NCBI RefSeq assembly: GCF_008000935.1
Contig: NZ_CP042831.1
Coordinates: 124,001 to 188,000 of the forward strand
From: Flavobacterium alkalisoli
GTDB taxonomy: Bacteria; Bacteroidota; Bacteroidia; Flavobacteriales; Flavobacteriaceae
Direction: 5' to 3'
DNA length: 64,000 bases
Under the pieces are notes generated by a model that worked only from the letters and a program-made list of their open reading frames with translations, had not been told where the DNA came from and did no database searches. Position numbers and translations under genes: made by a program. Of the stretch, positions 53,814-62,898 are shown one piece after another (within the stretch, counting starts at the first letter, position 1; the number at the start of each line of letters is the position of its first letter).

Positions 53814-54614
53814 TTAAAATCTGTTATCTCCGTCAAGCAGGTTACCCAGTCCGCCAAGAATACTGCCTTCTCCTCTTTGCTGCCCGCCTCCCTGAGGTGC
53901 TGCTGCATAAATCCTTCCGGCAAGCCTGCTAAATGGTAATGACTGTATATAAACTACTCCGGGACCACGAAGTGTTGCATAAAACAACCCTTCACCTCCA
54001 AAAATGGTATTTTTTATACCTCCTACAAACTCAATATCATAATTTACATCTTTAGTAAAGCCTACAATACAACCTGTATCTACTTTAAGTACTTCGCCTG
54101 CCTGTAGTTCTTTACGTGCCAAAGTACCTCCGGCATGAACAAACGCCATACCATCACCTTCCAGCTTTTGCATAATAAAGCCCTCGCCACCAAAAAGGCC
54201 CCTGCCTAATTTTCTTGAAAACTCAATACCTACCGACACCCCTTTTGCCGCACAAAGGAAAGCATCCCTTTGACAGATAAAGCGTCCGCCGTATTTAGTA
54301 AGGTCTATTGGTACTATTTTACCCGGGTAAGGCGAAGCAAAACTTACTTTACGCTTTCCGTGATACTGGTTAAGGAATACTGTCATAAACAGGCTTTCCC
54401 CGGTAAGTAACCTTTTACCGGCCGAAAACAGTTTACCCATAACGCCCTGCGTTTGGTTAGAACCGTCTCCAAAAATGGTATCCATGTGTATACCAGTATC
54501 CATCATCATAAAGCTTCCTGCCTCTGCCACTACGGCTTCCTGCGGATCAAGCTCTATTTCTACATATTGCATTTCCTCACCATAAATATGGTAATCAATT
54601 TCGTGTGCTGTCAT
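53814..54614 (-). CDS. AIM24/TIGR00266 family protein
   Basis: 266 residues, no signal peptide or membrane segment. Beta-helix-like protein of the AIM24 (TIGR00266) family: [21 protein letters not shown] near the N-terminus, [24 protein letters not shown], and [20 protein letters not shown]. The C-terminal tail is Gly/Gln-rich ([19 protein letters not shown]). The family is widespread and its biochemistry unknown; mitochondrial AIM24 helps cristae organisation. Neighbour of the Na/Ca exchanger gene, with 63 bases between. Confidence 0.88.
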   Translation of the reverse strand: MTAHEIDYHIYGEEMQYVEIELDPQEAVVAEAGSFMMMDTGIHMDTIFGDGSNQTQGVMGKLFSAGKRLLTGESLFMTVFLNQYHGKRKVSFASPYPGKIVPIDLTKYGGRFICQRDAFLCAAKGVSVGIEFSRKLGRGLFGGEGFIMQKLEGDGMAFVHAGGTLARKELQAGEVLKVDTGCIVGFTKDVNYDIEFVGGIKNTIFGGEGLFYATLRGPGVVYIQSLPFSRLAGRIYAAAPQGGGQQRGEGSILGGLGNLLDGDNRF

Positions 54615-54677
54615 TTTCTTTATTGTTTTTTGATTTGATTGTCTATTAGTTGTAAAATCCTGAAAAATGTTACGCTT

Positions 54678-55670
54678 TTATCCCATATTATACAAGAAGA
54701 CGAGATTCACAACATATAAAAGGAAGATGACCAGGGTGTCCCAAGCAAGGAATATTCTCTTCCTTTGATAAGGAAAAATAAAACCGATTACAGCAACGGC
54801 TGTCATTACAACTACCATAAAAACAGTCATTACATTAATGTCGCTGGCATCTTTTAGTAATAATCCTTTTGTATAAAGAATATCATCTATGAACAGAATA
54901 AAGATATTAAATATATTACTACCCAACAGGTTACCTACAGCCATATCGGGCGAGCCCATGCGTACTGCAGCCAATGAAACGGCAATCTCTGGCAACGAGG
55001 TAGAAACTGCTAAAAACAATGTGCCTACAAATGATTTGCCTAATCCAGTTTGCTCAGCAATGTGTTCTGCAAAAAAGGGCAGTGCCAATGCCACAACAAT
55101 AATAACCAAGGCAAAAGCCGAGTATCTCAGTATAACCCCTCTTAAAGTGTATCCTTCTGTATGATTTTCCTCTGTTACTGTGGCATCTACAGGAATTGAT
55201 TTCTGGTATTTAAAGATTGTACGTACCGACATAAAGTATATTATACCAAAGCCTATACTTGTTATACCCAGTGTATGGCTAAGTACTATATCCCTGTCAA
55301 AAAACAACCCTAGGCCAGTGAGTGCCAATAATATTATACCAAAAGCCGCAGCCAGTATATGGCTTTTCGATACCTGCGAAAACAGGGGCTTATCCTTTTT
55401 AGTAAAAACATCCATTAGAGACAATATGCTAAGGTTAAGCGCACAGCTACCTAAAATATCGCCCATTGCCAGGTCGGCCGACTGTACAATAGAAACCGAA
55501 CTAATCCCTACCATCAGTTCCGGCAACGACGTTACGGTAGACATGAGTATGAGGCCTATAAAGGCTTTACCCATCCCTGTCATATCGGCAAGCAAGTCGC
55601 CGTAGAAAGAAAGTTTTTTACCTGCAAAAAATATAATTATCGCACAAACAAGAAATCCAGCTATATACAT
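54678..55670 (-). CDS. Calcium/sodium antiporter (CaCA family)
   Basis: A 330-residue inner-membrane protein with ten membrane helices in two homologous halves. The two alpha-repeats are clear: GKAFIGLILMSTVTSLPELM and GKSFVGTLFLAVSTSLPEIA, with the second-half LAAVRMGSPDMAVGNLLGSN. It exchanges Ca2+ for Na+ or H+ (YrbG-like). It lies upstream of the AIM24-like gene and follows the M15 pseudogene, each with its own terminator. Confidence 0.92.
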   Translation of the reverse strand: MYIAGFLVCAIIIFFAGKKLSFYGDLLADMTGMGKAFIGLILMSTVTSLPELMVGISSVSIVQSADLAMGDILGSCALNLSILSLMDVFTKKDKPLFSQVSKSHILAAAFGIILLALTGLGLFFDRDIVLSHTLGITSIGFGIIYFMSVRTIFKYQKSIPVDATVTEENHTEGYTLRGVILRYSAFALVIIVVALALPFFAEHIAEQTGLGKSFVGTLFLAVSTSLPEIAVSLAAVRMGSPDMAVGNLLGSNIFNIFILFIDDILYTKGLLLKDASDINVMTVFMVVVMTAVAVIGFIFPYQRKRIFLAWDTLVIFLLYVVNLVFLYNMG

Positions 55671-55724
55671 TAAAAGGGAAGTTTAATTGGTTTTGGTAAA
55701 TTTAGTAAAACATCCTTAAGAAGT

Positions 55725-55750
55725 AAAAGAAAAGGGGCTTTCGCCCCTTA
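55725..55750 (-). terminator. Terminator after the M15 peptidase pseudogene
   Basis: The stem AAGGGGC/GCCCCTT with a short loop is followed by TTTTCTTTTA on the minus strand. It still fits the old gene end at 55781. Confidence 0.7.
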
Positions 55751-55780
55751 CTAACTAGTAACTATACACTTAAACACAAT

Positions 55781-56595
55781 TTATGAAAACAATTTTGCTG
55801 CCTGAACATGCATCCAGTCGTAGTTTCGTTCACGTCCCAGGCTAACCCAGCCTTCCTCTTCCCAAAACTCCCACCATTTATTGTACTCAGGACGGGCAAA
55901 AGTTGCCTTATCCCTACCCCATTGCAGTTGGTTATTTATAGGATCAAAATCAAGGGCAATACCCCAATGAATGGGTACTTAGCGAACTACCCCCTCTAAT
56001 GGCACGGTAGTTAAAACATCCTCCAAAATAATTAAGCCTAAGTCTTTTTATTTCGGTAAACCCGTAATAATCGTGAACTTTATTTAAAACACGCAGCACT
56101 ATCCTTTACCTTAATGTGCGCCGTTATTTTGGTGATTTCCTTAGAAGTATCCCATGCTAATAACATAGGATAAGGTATATTGAAGGTTACAAGGTTTTTA
56201 TTCCCTATAGGTTTTGCTATTCCGTAAAAAGCCTCTAAAGCTGCCTGGGTTTGTATTGGCCAGTTATTTGGGTTAACCGGTTCTCTGTCTTCGGGACGCC
56301 ATGGTTCGGGCTGTTGCCCGTATAAAAGCATGTATGTTAACTGATCAAAAGCAGCTTGTGTACGCTGCCCCCATAAACCGTCTACAGGCCCGGGATCAAA
56401 TCCCTGCTCCTGTTCATACAACTGTATTGCCCCTACCAGTTTCCTTTCAGCTTTCCAGCTTTTAGGCAGTTCGTTAAGCTTATCGAGCGCGGCATAGGTT
56501 TTCTTACCTGCAATACCGTCTATAGCTCCCGGATTAAGCTTTTTTAAGGTGAGGTAACGTTGCGCAATTCTGATTATTTGAGGTGTGGGGTCCAT
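55781..56595 (-). pseudogene. Peptidoglycan-binding M15 peptidase, broken by two frameshifts
   Basis: The first 171 codons read normally: two peptidoglycan-binding-like repeats (GAIDGIAGKKTYAALDKL; PGPVDGLWGQRTQAAFDQL) and the start of the M15 (VanY/DD-carboxypeptidase) domain, then KVKDSAACFK and a stop. Two bases later, in another frame, VLRVLNKVHDYYGFTEIKRL and NYFGGCFNYRAIRGGSS continue the domain. A second shift just before the zinc motif STHSxGIALDFDP (an extra T at about 55966) leads to NNQLQWGRDKATFARPEYN and NYDWMHVQAAKLF to the true stop. The zinc ligands are intact, so the damage is recent or a sequencing error. Confidence 0.85.
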
Positions 56596-56686
56596 AACCT
56601 GAGTGCTTTATATCTTAAAGTTAAAACTTTAGATATAAAATTCCTCAAATATCTGATAAACAGTTTAAAAAAACCGACAAATGGGA

Positions 56687-57064
56687 TTAATACTCTCCGT
56701 CCAAATAATACCAGTTACCTCCCTGATTTATAAAACGTGAGTTTTCATGATGAATTTGTGCTTCCAGATTATAATCTATATAATATGCCTTAAATTCAAC
56801 TGTTGTCTCTGTTGCCTTAAGTACTTCCAGTTTTATCCACTGATTGCTTTTTGCCCACTCCAGTATAGCGGTTTTACTATGATGCCTTCTTTCTTTAGGA
56901 GCTGTGGTTAGCCATAAATAATCGGCATTACAAACGGCATAAGCAGAGTAACGCGAACGCATAAGTGCTTCGGCTGTAGGAGCTTTTTCTTTTCCTGTAA
57001 TATAAGGTTCGCAGCAGTTTGAAAACGGTTTCCCCGAACCACAATAACAATTTAATGAAGACAT
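56687..57064 (-). CDS. YchJ family protein with SEC-C zinc motif
   Basis: 125 residues from MSSLNCYCGSGKPFSNCCEP. The CxCxxxxxxxxCC motif is the SEC-C zinc-binding signature, followed by MRSRYSAYAVCNADYLWLT (the YchJ central domain) and a beta-rich NTF2-like end. Function unknown. The long reading from 57103 would cross a terminator, so the start is at 57064. Confidence 0.9.
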   Translation of the reverse strand: MSSLNCYCGSGKPFSNCCEPYITGKEKAPTAEALMRSRYSAYAVCNADYLWLTTAPKERRHHSKTAILEWAKSNQWIKLEVLKATETTVEFKAYYIDYNLEAQIHHENSRFINQGGNWYYLDGEY

Positions 57065-57087
57065 CTTTTTTATATTATTCTGCAAAA

Positions 57088-57112
57088 ATAAAAAAAGGGC
57101 CAAAGCCCTTTT
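57088..57112 (-). terminator. Terminator after the Met-rich secreted protein gene
   Basis: AAAAGGGC/GCCCTTTT has a short loop and a T-run on the minus strand. Almost the same sequence recurs at 57979-58005. Confidence 0.85.
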
Positions 57113-57124
57113 CTATATTCTTTA

Positions 57125-57928
57125 TTATTTGCCTTTACTTACTGTTGTAGCCTGAGTTATTTTAGTATTCATTTTCATACTTATAGCCATCCCTGCCTGC
57201 TCCATATCCATTACCATATCCATATCAGCATTGTATACAACAGGATATTTAGTATCGATATCATAAACCATTTCACCTTTTCCTTTTCCTGAACCTTTCA
57301 TATTCATACCTTCTTCAAGATCTCCATCCATAGAAATATCATGTATCACATCAAAATAAGCTTTTTTGCCTTCAATTCTTGTAAGCTTATAGGTAACCAC
57401 ATTATTCATTTTCATGGCTCCTCCCCCTAAAGGCATATTCACAGGAACGTCCTGAACAAAAGTTTCTCCTATTTTAAGTGTTTTCTTAGGATAAGAAACC
57501 TTTGTAAGCATTTCTTTTACCATATCCATAGCAGCCTGTTTAGCTGTAGATGGCATATCCTCTGCTATAATGGAATCAAAAACAGGAACAAATTCTCCTT
57601 GTTTTACCCTGCCATATATATCCATCTTATTGTTAGTGACATTATCCGGCATACCTTCCATTTTCATACCCATAGACATCAGCATATTCATAGTTACAGG
57701 TATCATGCCCTTGTCAGCTTTATCAGTTTGAATACTCCCTTTCATAGATATTGACATATCCATCTTTTTAGATTCTCCTCCATATGCCATTTCTATTTGC
57801 ATATTTTGAGCAGACACCTGATCATATTTTTTATTTGGTAATAATTGCATATCAAGTGTTACCGAATCCTGTGCCTTTACAGCTCCTGCTATAAGAAAAG
57901 CTGCTAAAAATAATGTTACTTTTTTCAT
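57125..57928 (-). CDS. Met-rich secreted protein, function unknown
   Basis: 267 residues, signal peptide (LFLAAFLIAGAVKA). About 34 of 267 residues are Met, mostly in stretches such as TMNMLMSMGMKMEGM, NMKGSG and DMVMDMEQAGMAISM. The rest are beta strands with many Asp and Lys. It has its own perfect promoter and a terminator. I recognise no domain. The Met clusters could bind copper(I) or oxidants, but this is only suggested by composition. It is similar in Met content, not in sequence, to the lipoprotein at 23541-24275. Confidence 0.8.
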   Translation of the reverse strand: MKKVTLFLAAFLIAGAVKAQDSVTLDMQLLPNKKYDQVSAQNMQIEMAYGGESKKMDMSISMKGSIQTDKADKGMIPVTMNMLMSMGMKMEGMPDNVTNNKMDIYGRVKQGEFVPVFDSIIAEDMPSTAKQAAMDMVKEMLTKVSYPKKTLKIGETFVQDVPVNMPLGGGAMKMNNVVTYKLTRIEGKKAYFDVIHDISMDGDLEEGMNMKGSGKGKGEMVYDIDTKYPVVYNADMDMVMDMEQAGMAISMKMNTKITQATTVSKGK

Positions 57929-57948
57929 GGTGTGTTTTTAATTTGGCG

Positions 57949-57978
57949 CAAATATAGCTTTATCTAAAACCAATACAA
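57949..57978 (-). promoter_or_regulatory. Promoter of the Met-rich secreted protein gene
   Basis: On the minus strand TTG (57976-57978), 19 bases, TATATTTG (57949-57956): full consensus, 20 bases before the ATG. It begins right after the terminator of the mannan operon. Confidence 0.8.
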
Positions 57979-58005
57979 GAAAAAAAGGGCCAAAAGCCCT
58001 TTTCC
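57979..58005 (-). terminator. Terminator after the mannan/galactose operon
   Basis: AAAAGGGC/GCCCTTTT with a five-base loop is followed by T on the minus strand. It ends the GH5 gene. Confidence 0.85.
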
Positions 58006-59328
58006 TTATTTTAATAACTTATTGTATTGCTTAATCATATTAAGTGTTGTTGTATCGGTGGCAAAAACCGAATTAAGCCCCTGTGGCTCCTGTGGCGGAT
58101 CGGTTGTAAAATCGTCTCCTTTATTCCATTTACCATTTTCAGGGTTATTATTTGCTATTCCCCCAAAGCCCCAAAAGTTAAGACCTGCAAAAGCTTCGTT
58201 ATGCTGTTTACTTTGCTCCAGTCTCTCAAAAATGGATTTGTAAAATGCATCCCTGTTTGCTACAGACGATTTTTTATCCAGGCTCTCTCCTTCACGTGGT
58301 AAACCAAACTCCTCTAGCACGATAGGTTTGTTTAGTTTTTGTGCCACAGCAATATGGTCGTTAATATATTGTTGTGCACTGGCAATACTAACCGGAAGGG
58401 TTTCTTTTGCATTTTCATGCTTAAACCATCCCCAGTTTTTAGGCCATATATGCATAGTTAAATAATCAATCTTAGGATTATTATGGGTACGCTCATAGAT
58501 GGCTATATCATCTGCCGAGCCTGCTTTGCCTTCAGATCCCGTACATATTAAATGGTAAGGATCCAGCTCATCAATAAGATCAACCACATCATTAAGCCAT
58601 TTAGTAAACTTCTCTTCATTATCAGCCGTAAACACCCTTGGTTCATTAGCTACCTGCCATGCCATAATGGTATTATCTTCTGTATACTTTTTATTATTGT
58701 AAGCATTGATTCTTCCCAATATGAACTTTATATGGTTTTTAAAGGCCTCCATACAGGGCTCACAGCTATGAAACTGTTTAGTGTACTCCATAAACTCCGG
58801 CCATGTATGTGGTGGTAAATTAGGGTTAGGAAAATCTCCCTTACCATTCCACTCAAGGTATTGTGCCATACCTCCGCTCCATTCCCAGTTATTGGTAAGA
58901 TACAATACGGCATGCATATCGCGCTTGGCCATCTCGTCCAGTAAATAATCCAGACCGTCAAGCAGATTATTATCATATTTACCCTGTTCAGGCTGTAATG
59001 CAGGATTTACGGTAAAATCCTGAGTACCGGCTTCGGCCCCAACCAAAATACGCAGGTTATCAATACCATGCTCTTTCATTATGTCCAGTTCCTTTGCCAG
59101 GCGATCCCTGTTACCTCCCTCTTTAGCTGCCAAAAGCACTCCATACCAATAGTTCGTACCTACATAATGATACGGTTTATCTCCTTTATAGAGTTCGTTG
59201 CCTTTAACAGTTATTCTTTCGGGTGTTGTAGTTTCATTCACTGAAGCAACCTCATCCGTTTTTTCTTTTTTACCCCCGCAGGAGAAAAATAAAGGTAGGG
59301 CAAGTAGGCCTGCCAAAATTCTGTTCAT
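58006..59328 (-). CDS. Beta-mannanase, GH5 (subfamily 7-like), lipoprotein
   Basis: 440 residues. Lipoprotein signal (LALPLFFSC, then GGKKEKTDE). A GH5 TIM barrel: HYVGTNYWYGVLLAAKEGGN near the start, WQVANEPRVF with the acid/base Glu, TMHIWPKNWGWF, and VLEEFGLPREGE with the nucleophile Glu. The WYG and NW motifs are those of GH5_7 endo-beta-1,4-mannanases. Its position after galK and galT, and the GH26 gene upstream, supports mannan as substrate. The start is three bases after the galT stop. Confidence 0.93.
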   Translation of the reverse strand: MNRILAGLLALPLFFSCGGKKEKTDEVASVNETTTPERITVKGNELYKGDKPYHYVGTNYWYGVLLAAKEGGNRDRLAKELDIMKEHGIDNLRILVGAEAGTQDFTVNPALQPEQGKYDNNLLDGLDYLLDEMAKRDMHAVLYLTNNWEWSGGMAQYLEWNGKGDFPNPNLPPHTWPEFMEYTKQFHSCEPCMEAFKNHIKFILGRINAYNNKKYTEDNTIMAWQVANEPRVFTADNEEKFTKWLNDVVDLIDELDPYHLICTGSEGKAGSADDIAIYERTHNNPKIDYLTMHIWPKNWGWFKHENAKETLPVSIASAQQYINDHIAVAQKLNKPIVLEEFGLPREGESLDKKSSVANRDAFYKSIFERLEQSKQHNEAFAGLNFWGFGGIANNNPENGKWNKGDDFTTDPPQEPQGLNSVFATDTTTLNMIKQYNKLLK

Positions 59329-59331
59329 AAT

Positions 59332-60363
59332 TTATATGGTTTGGTTAATGTCTTTAAGCAATTGTGCTGCCGACTCAGGTGTTATATCCCTTTGAGGGGT
59401 AGCGAGCATTTCATATCCTACCATGAATTTTTTAACGGTTGCCGAACGCAGTAATGGCGGATAAAACACCATGTGCCAGTGCCATTCATTATGTTGCTCA
59501 TCATCGGTTGGCGCCTGATGAATACCCGCCGAATATGGGAAGGATACATCAAACACCCTATCATAAATCATGGTTAACCTTTTATAAGCATCGGCAAGAC
59601 CTGTTTTTTCTTCATCGCTCATATCGGTTATTCTTGCCATAGCACGTTTAGGGATTATCATTGCTTCATAAGGCCATGTTGCCCAAAACGGAACAACTGC
59701 CGCAAAATGATCGTTTTCAAAAATTAAACGCTCATTCTTATTTATTTCCTTTTGCAGATAGTCTGAAAGGAGTGAATTATTATGCTTTTCAAAATATTCC
59801 TTTTGTGAACGTTGTTTTTTAAACGGTTCCACAGGAAGTTTTTGAGAAGCCCATATCTGGCCGTGCGGGTGCGGGTTACTGCATCCCATTATCTCTCCTT
59901 TATTCTCAAATATCTGTACGTAGTTAATTTCAGGATCACTACCCAGTGTCTGATATTCTTCTATCCACAGGTCTACCACTTTTCTTATATCTGCCACCTC
60001 CATTTGCGGAACGGTAAGGCTATGGTCGGGTGAAAAACATATTACCCTGCAAATACCTTTTTCTGATTCTGCCCTGAAAATATCACCCTCTTCAATATCA
60101 AAATCAGGAGAATCTTTTAAAAGAGCCGAAAAGTCGTTCGTAAAGACATAGACATCTTTATACTGCGGATTCTGCTCTCCACCTGAGCGTGAATTACCCG
60201 GACATAAATAACACCCCGGATCATACTGAGGCCTTGTATCTACAGAATGCTTTTCTACCTGCCCCTGCCACGGACGCTTACTCCTGTGAGGGGATACCAA
60301 AACCCACTCTCCAGTTAACGGGTTATACCTCCTGTGCGGATATTCGTTTAAATTCTTATCCAT
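59332..60363 (-). CDS. galT: Galactose-1-phosphate uridylyltransferase
   Basis: 343 residues. Leloir pathway enzyme making UDP-galactose and glucose-1-phosphate. Signatures: RRYNPLTGEWVLVSPHRSKR (N-terminus), YLCPGNSR with Zn ligands, and GCSNPHPHGQIWAS with the catalytic His. It overlaps galK by eight bases, so the two are translationally coupled. The partner epimerase galE is not in the window. Confidence 0.96.
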   Translation of the reverse strand: MDKNLNEYPHRRYNPLTGEWVLVSPHRSKRPWQGQVEKHSVDTRPQYDPGCYLCPGNSRSGGEQNPQYKDVYVFTNDFSALLKDSPDFDIEEGDIFRAESEKGICRVICFSPDHSLTVPQMEVADIRKVVDLWIEEYQTLGSDPEINYVQIFENKGEIMGCSNPHPHGQIWASQKLPVEPFKKQRSQKEYFEKHNNSLLSDYLQKEINKNERLIFENDHFAAVVPFWATWPYEAMIIPKRAMARITDMSDEEKTGLADAYKRLTMIYDRVFDVSFPYSAGIHQAPTDDEQHNEWHWHMVFYPPLLRSATVKKFMVGYEMLATPQRDITPESAAQLLKDINQTI

Positions 60364-61525
60364 TTTTTATTACAGTAGCGCCATCCCCTATGCTTACAGG
60401 GTATACTTTAAGCTCTTTTTTATATTGTTTGTAATAGCTTTCACTTACTTTACTGATAACATCGTTAACAGCCTCATTTTTTACAAGGTTAATGGTACAG
60501 CCGCCAAAGCCACCGCCCATAAGCCTTGCCCCTAAAACATCTTCGTTATCCCTTACGGCAGTAACCAAAAAGTCAAGCTCTTCACAACTCACTTCATACA
60601 ATGACCTTAACCCCTCGTGTGTTTCAAACATTTTTTGCCCTACTGCCTTAAGGTTACCGGCTTCTAAGAATGCCGCAACCTGCTGCACACGCTGATTTTC
60701 TTCCACCACATAACGGCAGCGGTTGTATACTGTCTTATCATTAGGGTAAACATAGTTGTCCAGCATTTCCAGCGAAATGTCACGAAGACTGTCTACCAAT
60801 GGCACATATTTTTTTACCATTGCAACACCCTCCTCACACTGCTGCCTTCTCACATTATATTCTGATGAAGCAAGGGAATGTTTTACATCACTATCAAAAA
60901 GTAAAAGGCTGGCTCCTTCCAGTTTTAATGGTTTATACTCATATTGCAGTGTGCGGCAATCCAATTTTATAAGGGTATCTCCCTTGCCAAAAATGCTGGC
61001 AAACTGATCCATTATACCACACTTTACCCCTGCATATTTATGCTCTGCCTTTTGAGCAACCAAAGCAAGTTCGCTATTATCCAGTCCTGCTTTGGTATAT
61101 TTATTTACGGCTACAGCCACAGCACACTCTAAAGCAGCTGAAGATGATACTCCGGCACCTATAGGTATATTTCCGGTAAATACGGCATCAAATCCGTTTA
61201 CACTATATCCTTTATTAATAAAGCCATCCACTACTCCCAGTATATAGTTAACCCAGGTTTTCTCGTTCGTTTTAGCCAGGTTTTCCACTTCAACGGAAAA
61301 TTCCTGATTCATATCAAGGCTATGAAGATGTATTGTATTATCTGTTCTGGGATTTAAAACAAAATACATCCTTTTATCAATAGATGCCGGCATAACAAAA
61401 CCGTTATTATAATCGGTATGTTCGCCCAATAAATTAATCCTTCCCGGAGCAAAAGATACTATACTGCCCTGTTGAATGTACGGTTCCAGTGATGCCGGAA
61501 CCTCTTGTTTAACTTTTATATCCAT
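60356..61525 (-). CDS. galK: Galactokinase
   Basis: A 389-residue GHMP kinase. Signatures: FAPGRINLLGEHTDYNNG (galactokinase), NIPIGAGVSSSAALECAVA (ATP loop), and ARLMGGGFGGCTINLV. It phosphorylates galactose freed from galactomannan side chains. It begins six bases after the GH26 stop. Confidence 0.96.
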   Translation of the reverse strand: MDIKVKQEVPASLEPYIQQGSIVSFAPGRINLLGEHTDYNNGFVMPASIDKRMYFVLNPRTDNTIHLHSLDMNQEFSVEVENLAKTNEKTWVNYILGVVDGFINKGYSVNGFDAVFTGNIPIGAGVSSSAALECAVAVAVNKYTKAGLDNSELALVAQKAEHKYAGVKCGIMDQFASIFGKGDTLIKLDCRTLQYEYKPLKLEGASLLLFDSDVKHSLASSEYNVRRQQCEEGVAMVKKYVPLVDSLRDISLEMLDNYVYPNDKTVYNRCRYVVEENQRVQQVAAFLEAGNLKAVGQKMFETHEGLRSLYEVSCEELDFLVTAVRDNEDVLGARLMGGGFGGCTINLVKNEAVNDVISKVSESYYKQYKKELKVYPVSIGDGATVIKNG

Positions 61526-61531
61526 TTATTG

Positions 61532-62758
61532 TTATGGTAGATTATACATATCCGGAATATTGTTTTGTAATACACTTTCCGTTTTATTGGCAAAAGTTAC
61601 AAAATCCTGAGTATCCTGCTGCCCTGAAGGCGGAACATAATACCCATTTTGCGAATTTGCCCAAAACATTACAAAAGCAACTTCGACATCGCTATAAGTC
61701 AATGCGCTGTAAATATAATCAGAAAAGAAATGGTCAACAGGACTACTTAGTGAATTTATTTGATATCCGGTTTCTGTAAGAGCTGCAATTTTATGTTTGG
61801 AAATTGCCAAATCAGAAACCATTTTGAGTTTGTTATTAGCTGTCGCAACACCCGATGCTCCCTGATTATTAAAATCGCCATAATTATCCATCCCTAATAC
61901 ATCAATATAGTTATCTCCGGGGTAACGGCTTAAGTATTGTGTGCTGGTTGTGTAAGAGTTATCAGGCGAAAAGGCATAAAGAACATTATGTACCTGCTTT
62001 ACATCCCTTAAATACTCAACGGTAAACCTCCAAATTTCCTGATATTGAGCAGGTGTACAATAAGCACTCCCCCACCAGAACCAGTTACCATCAAACTCAT
62101 GAAACGGCCTGAAAATAACAGGTATAAGTTTATTGTTGTTATCTTTAAGGTTCGCAAGAACATCGGCAACCTTATCCAGCTTTTGTTTATAATAATCATG
62201 ATTGCTACCTCCCGGAAGTATACTCGGTAGTGCATTATATTTTTGAAAATCGGTCAGATCGCTGGTATAGAAGCTCTCCCCTTCAAAGGGTTCCCTAAAG
62301 TGCCAGCAAAAAATATTGACCATTCCTTTGCTATATGCCTGCTTAACATTATCTGTTATTAATATTTCCTGCTGATAAAACCAGTTTTCGGGCTGTTCGT
62401 TATTCTGGTCATCTGTAATAAACATAAAGTCTGAGCCAAGCAATGCCGGATCACTTCCAGTGGCTTTCTTCATATCAGAATCGCCCATATCGTCATTATA
62501 AAAACCGGTATAGGCATCCTGCTGACCAACAAGAAATTTGGTTTTAGATAAATTATAAAGATTATAAAACAATGCTACCGTTTCATCAGTTGCATTGGGA
62601 TCTGTCATAAAGCTACGGACATTCTCTACAGTAAGTTCTTCTTGGGGCTGAACAATTGGCTCTTCTGTAACATTTTGCTTATCATCATCAGAACAGGCAA
62701 TAAATATAAGGCATGTAAAAAATACCGTTACCGGTATTAATCTATAAGTAAGTTTCAT
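61532..62758 (-). CDS. Beta-mannanase, GH26, lipoprotein
   Basis: 408 residues. Lipoprotein signal (CLIFIAC, then SDDDKQNVTEE, an acidic export-like stretch). GH26 features: LVGQQDAYTGFYND, FRPFHEFDGNWFWWGSAYC with the acid/base Glu in HEF, and IAALTETGYQINSL with the nucleophile Glu. It cuts beta-1,4-mannan, probably at the cell surface. Second of the operon seen here; a 16-bp perfect hairpin lies upstream. Confidence 0.92.
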   Translation of the reverse strand: MKLTYRLIPVTVFFTCLIFIACSDDDKQNVTEEPIVQPQEELTVENVRSFMTDPNATDETVALFYNLYNLSKTKFLVGQQDAYTGFYNDDMGDSDMKKATGSDPALLGSDFMFITDDQNNEQPENWFYQQEILITDNVKQAYSKGMVNIFCWHFREPFEGESFYTSDLTDFQKYNALPSILPGGSNHDYYKQKLDKVADVLANLKDNNNKLIPVIFRPFHEFDGNWFWWGSAYCTPAQYQEIWRFTVEYLRDVKQVHNVLYAFSPDNSYTTSTQYLSRYPGDNYIDVLGMDNYGDFNNQGASGVATANNKLKMVSDLAISKHKIAALTETGYQINSLSSPVDHFFSDYIYSALTYSDVEVAFVMFWANSQNGYYVPPSGQQDTQDFVTFANKTESVLQNNIPDMYNLP

Positions 62759-62773
62759 AGTAGTTTCGTTTAG

Positions 62774-62812
62774 AAAACAGTTGCTTTTTTGCAGTTAAAA
62801 AGCAACTGTTTT
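62774..62812. repeat. Perfect 16-bp inverted repeat between epimerase and GH26 genes
   Basis: The arms 62774-62789 and 62797-62812 are exactly complementary (AAAACAGTTGCTTTTT), with a seven-base loop. A following T-run is short, so it is a terminator of limited strength or an mRNA-stabilising hairpin that lets GH26 and later genes be made in a different amount from the epimerase. Confidence 0.8.
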
Positions 62813-62898
62813 TGTAGTGTGTTATATTTTTGAAAATTAAGCTTTCAAACGTTTTCGAACTACTTGTTTTTTGTCAAAAAGGTATACTATTCCTTCAA

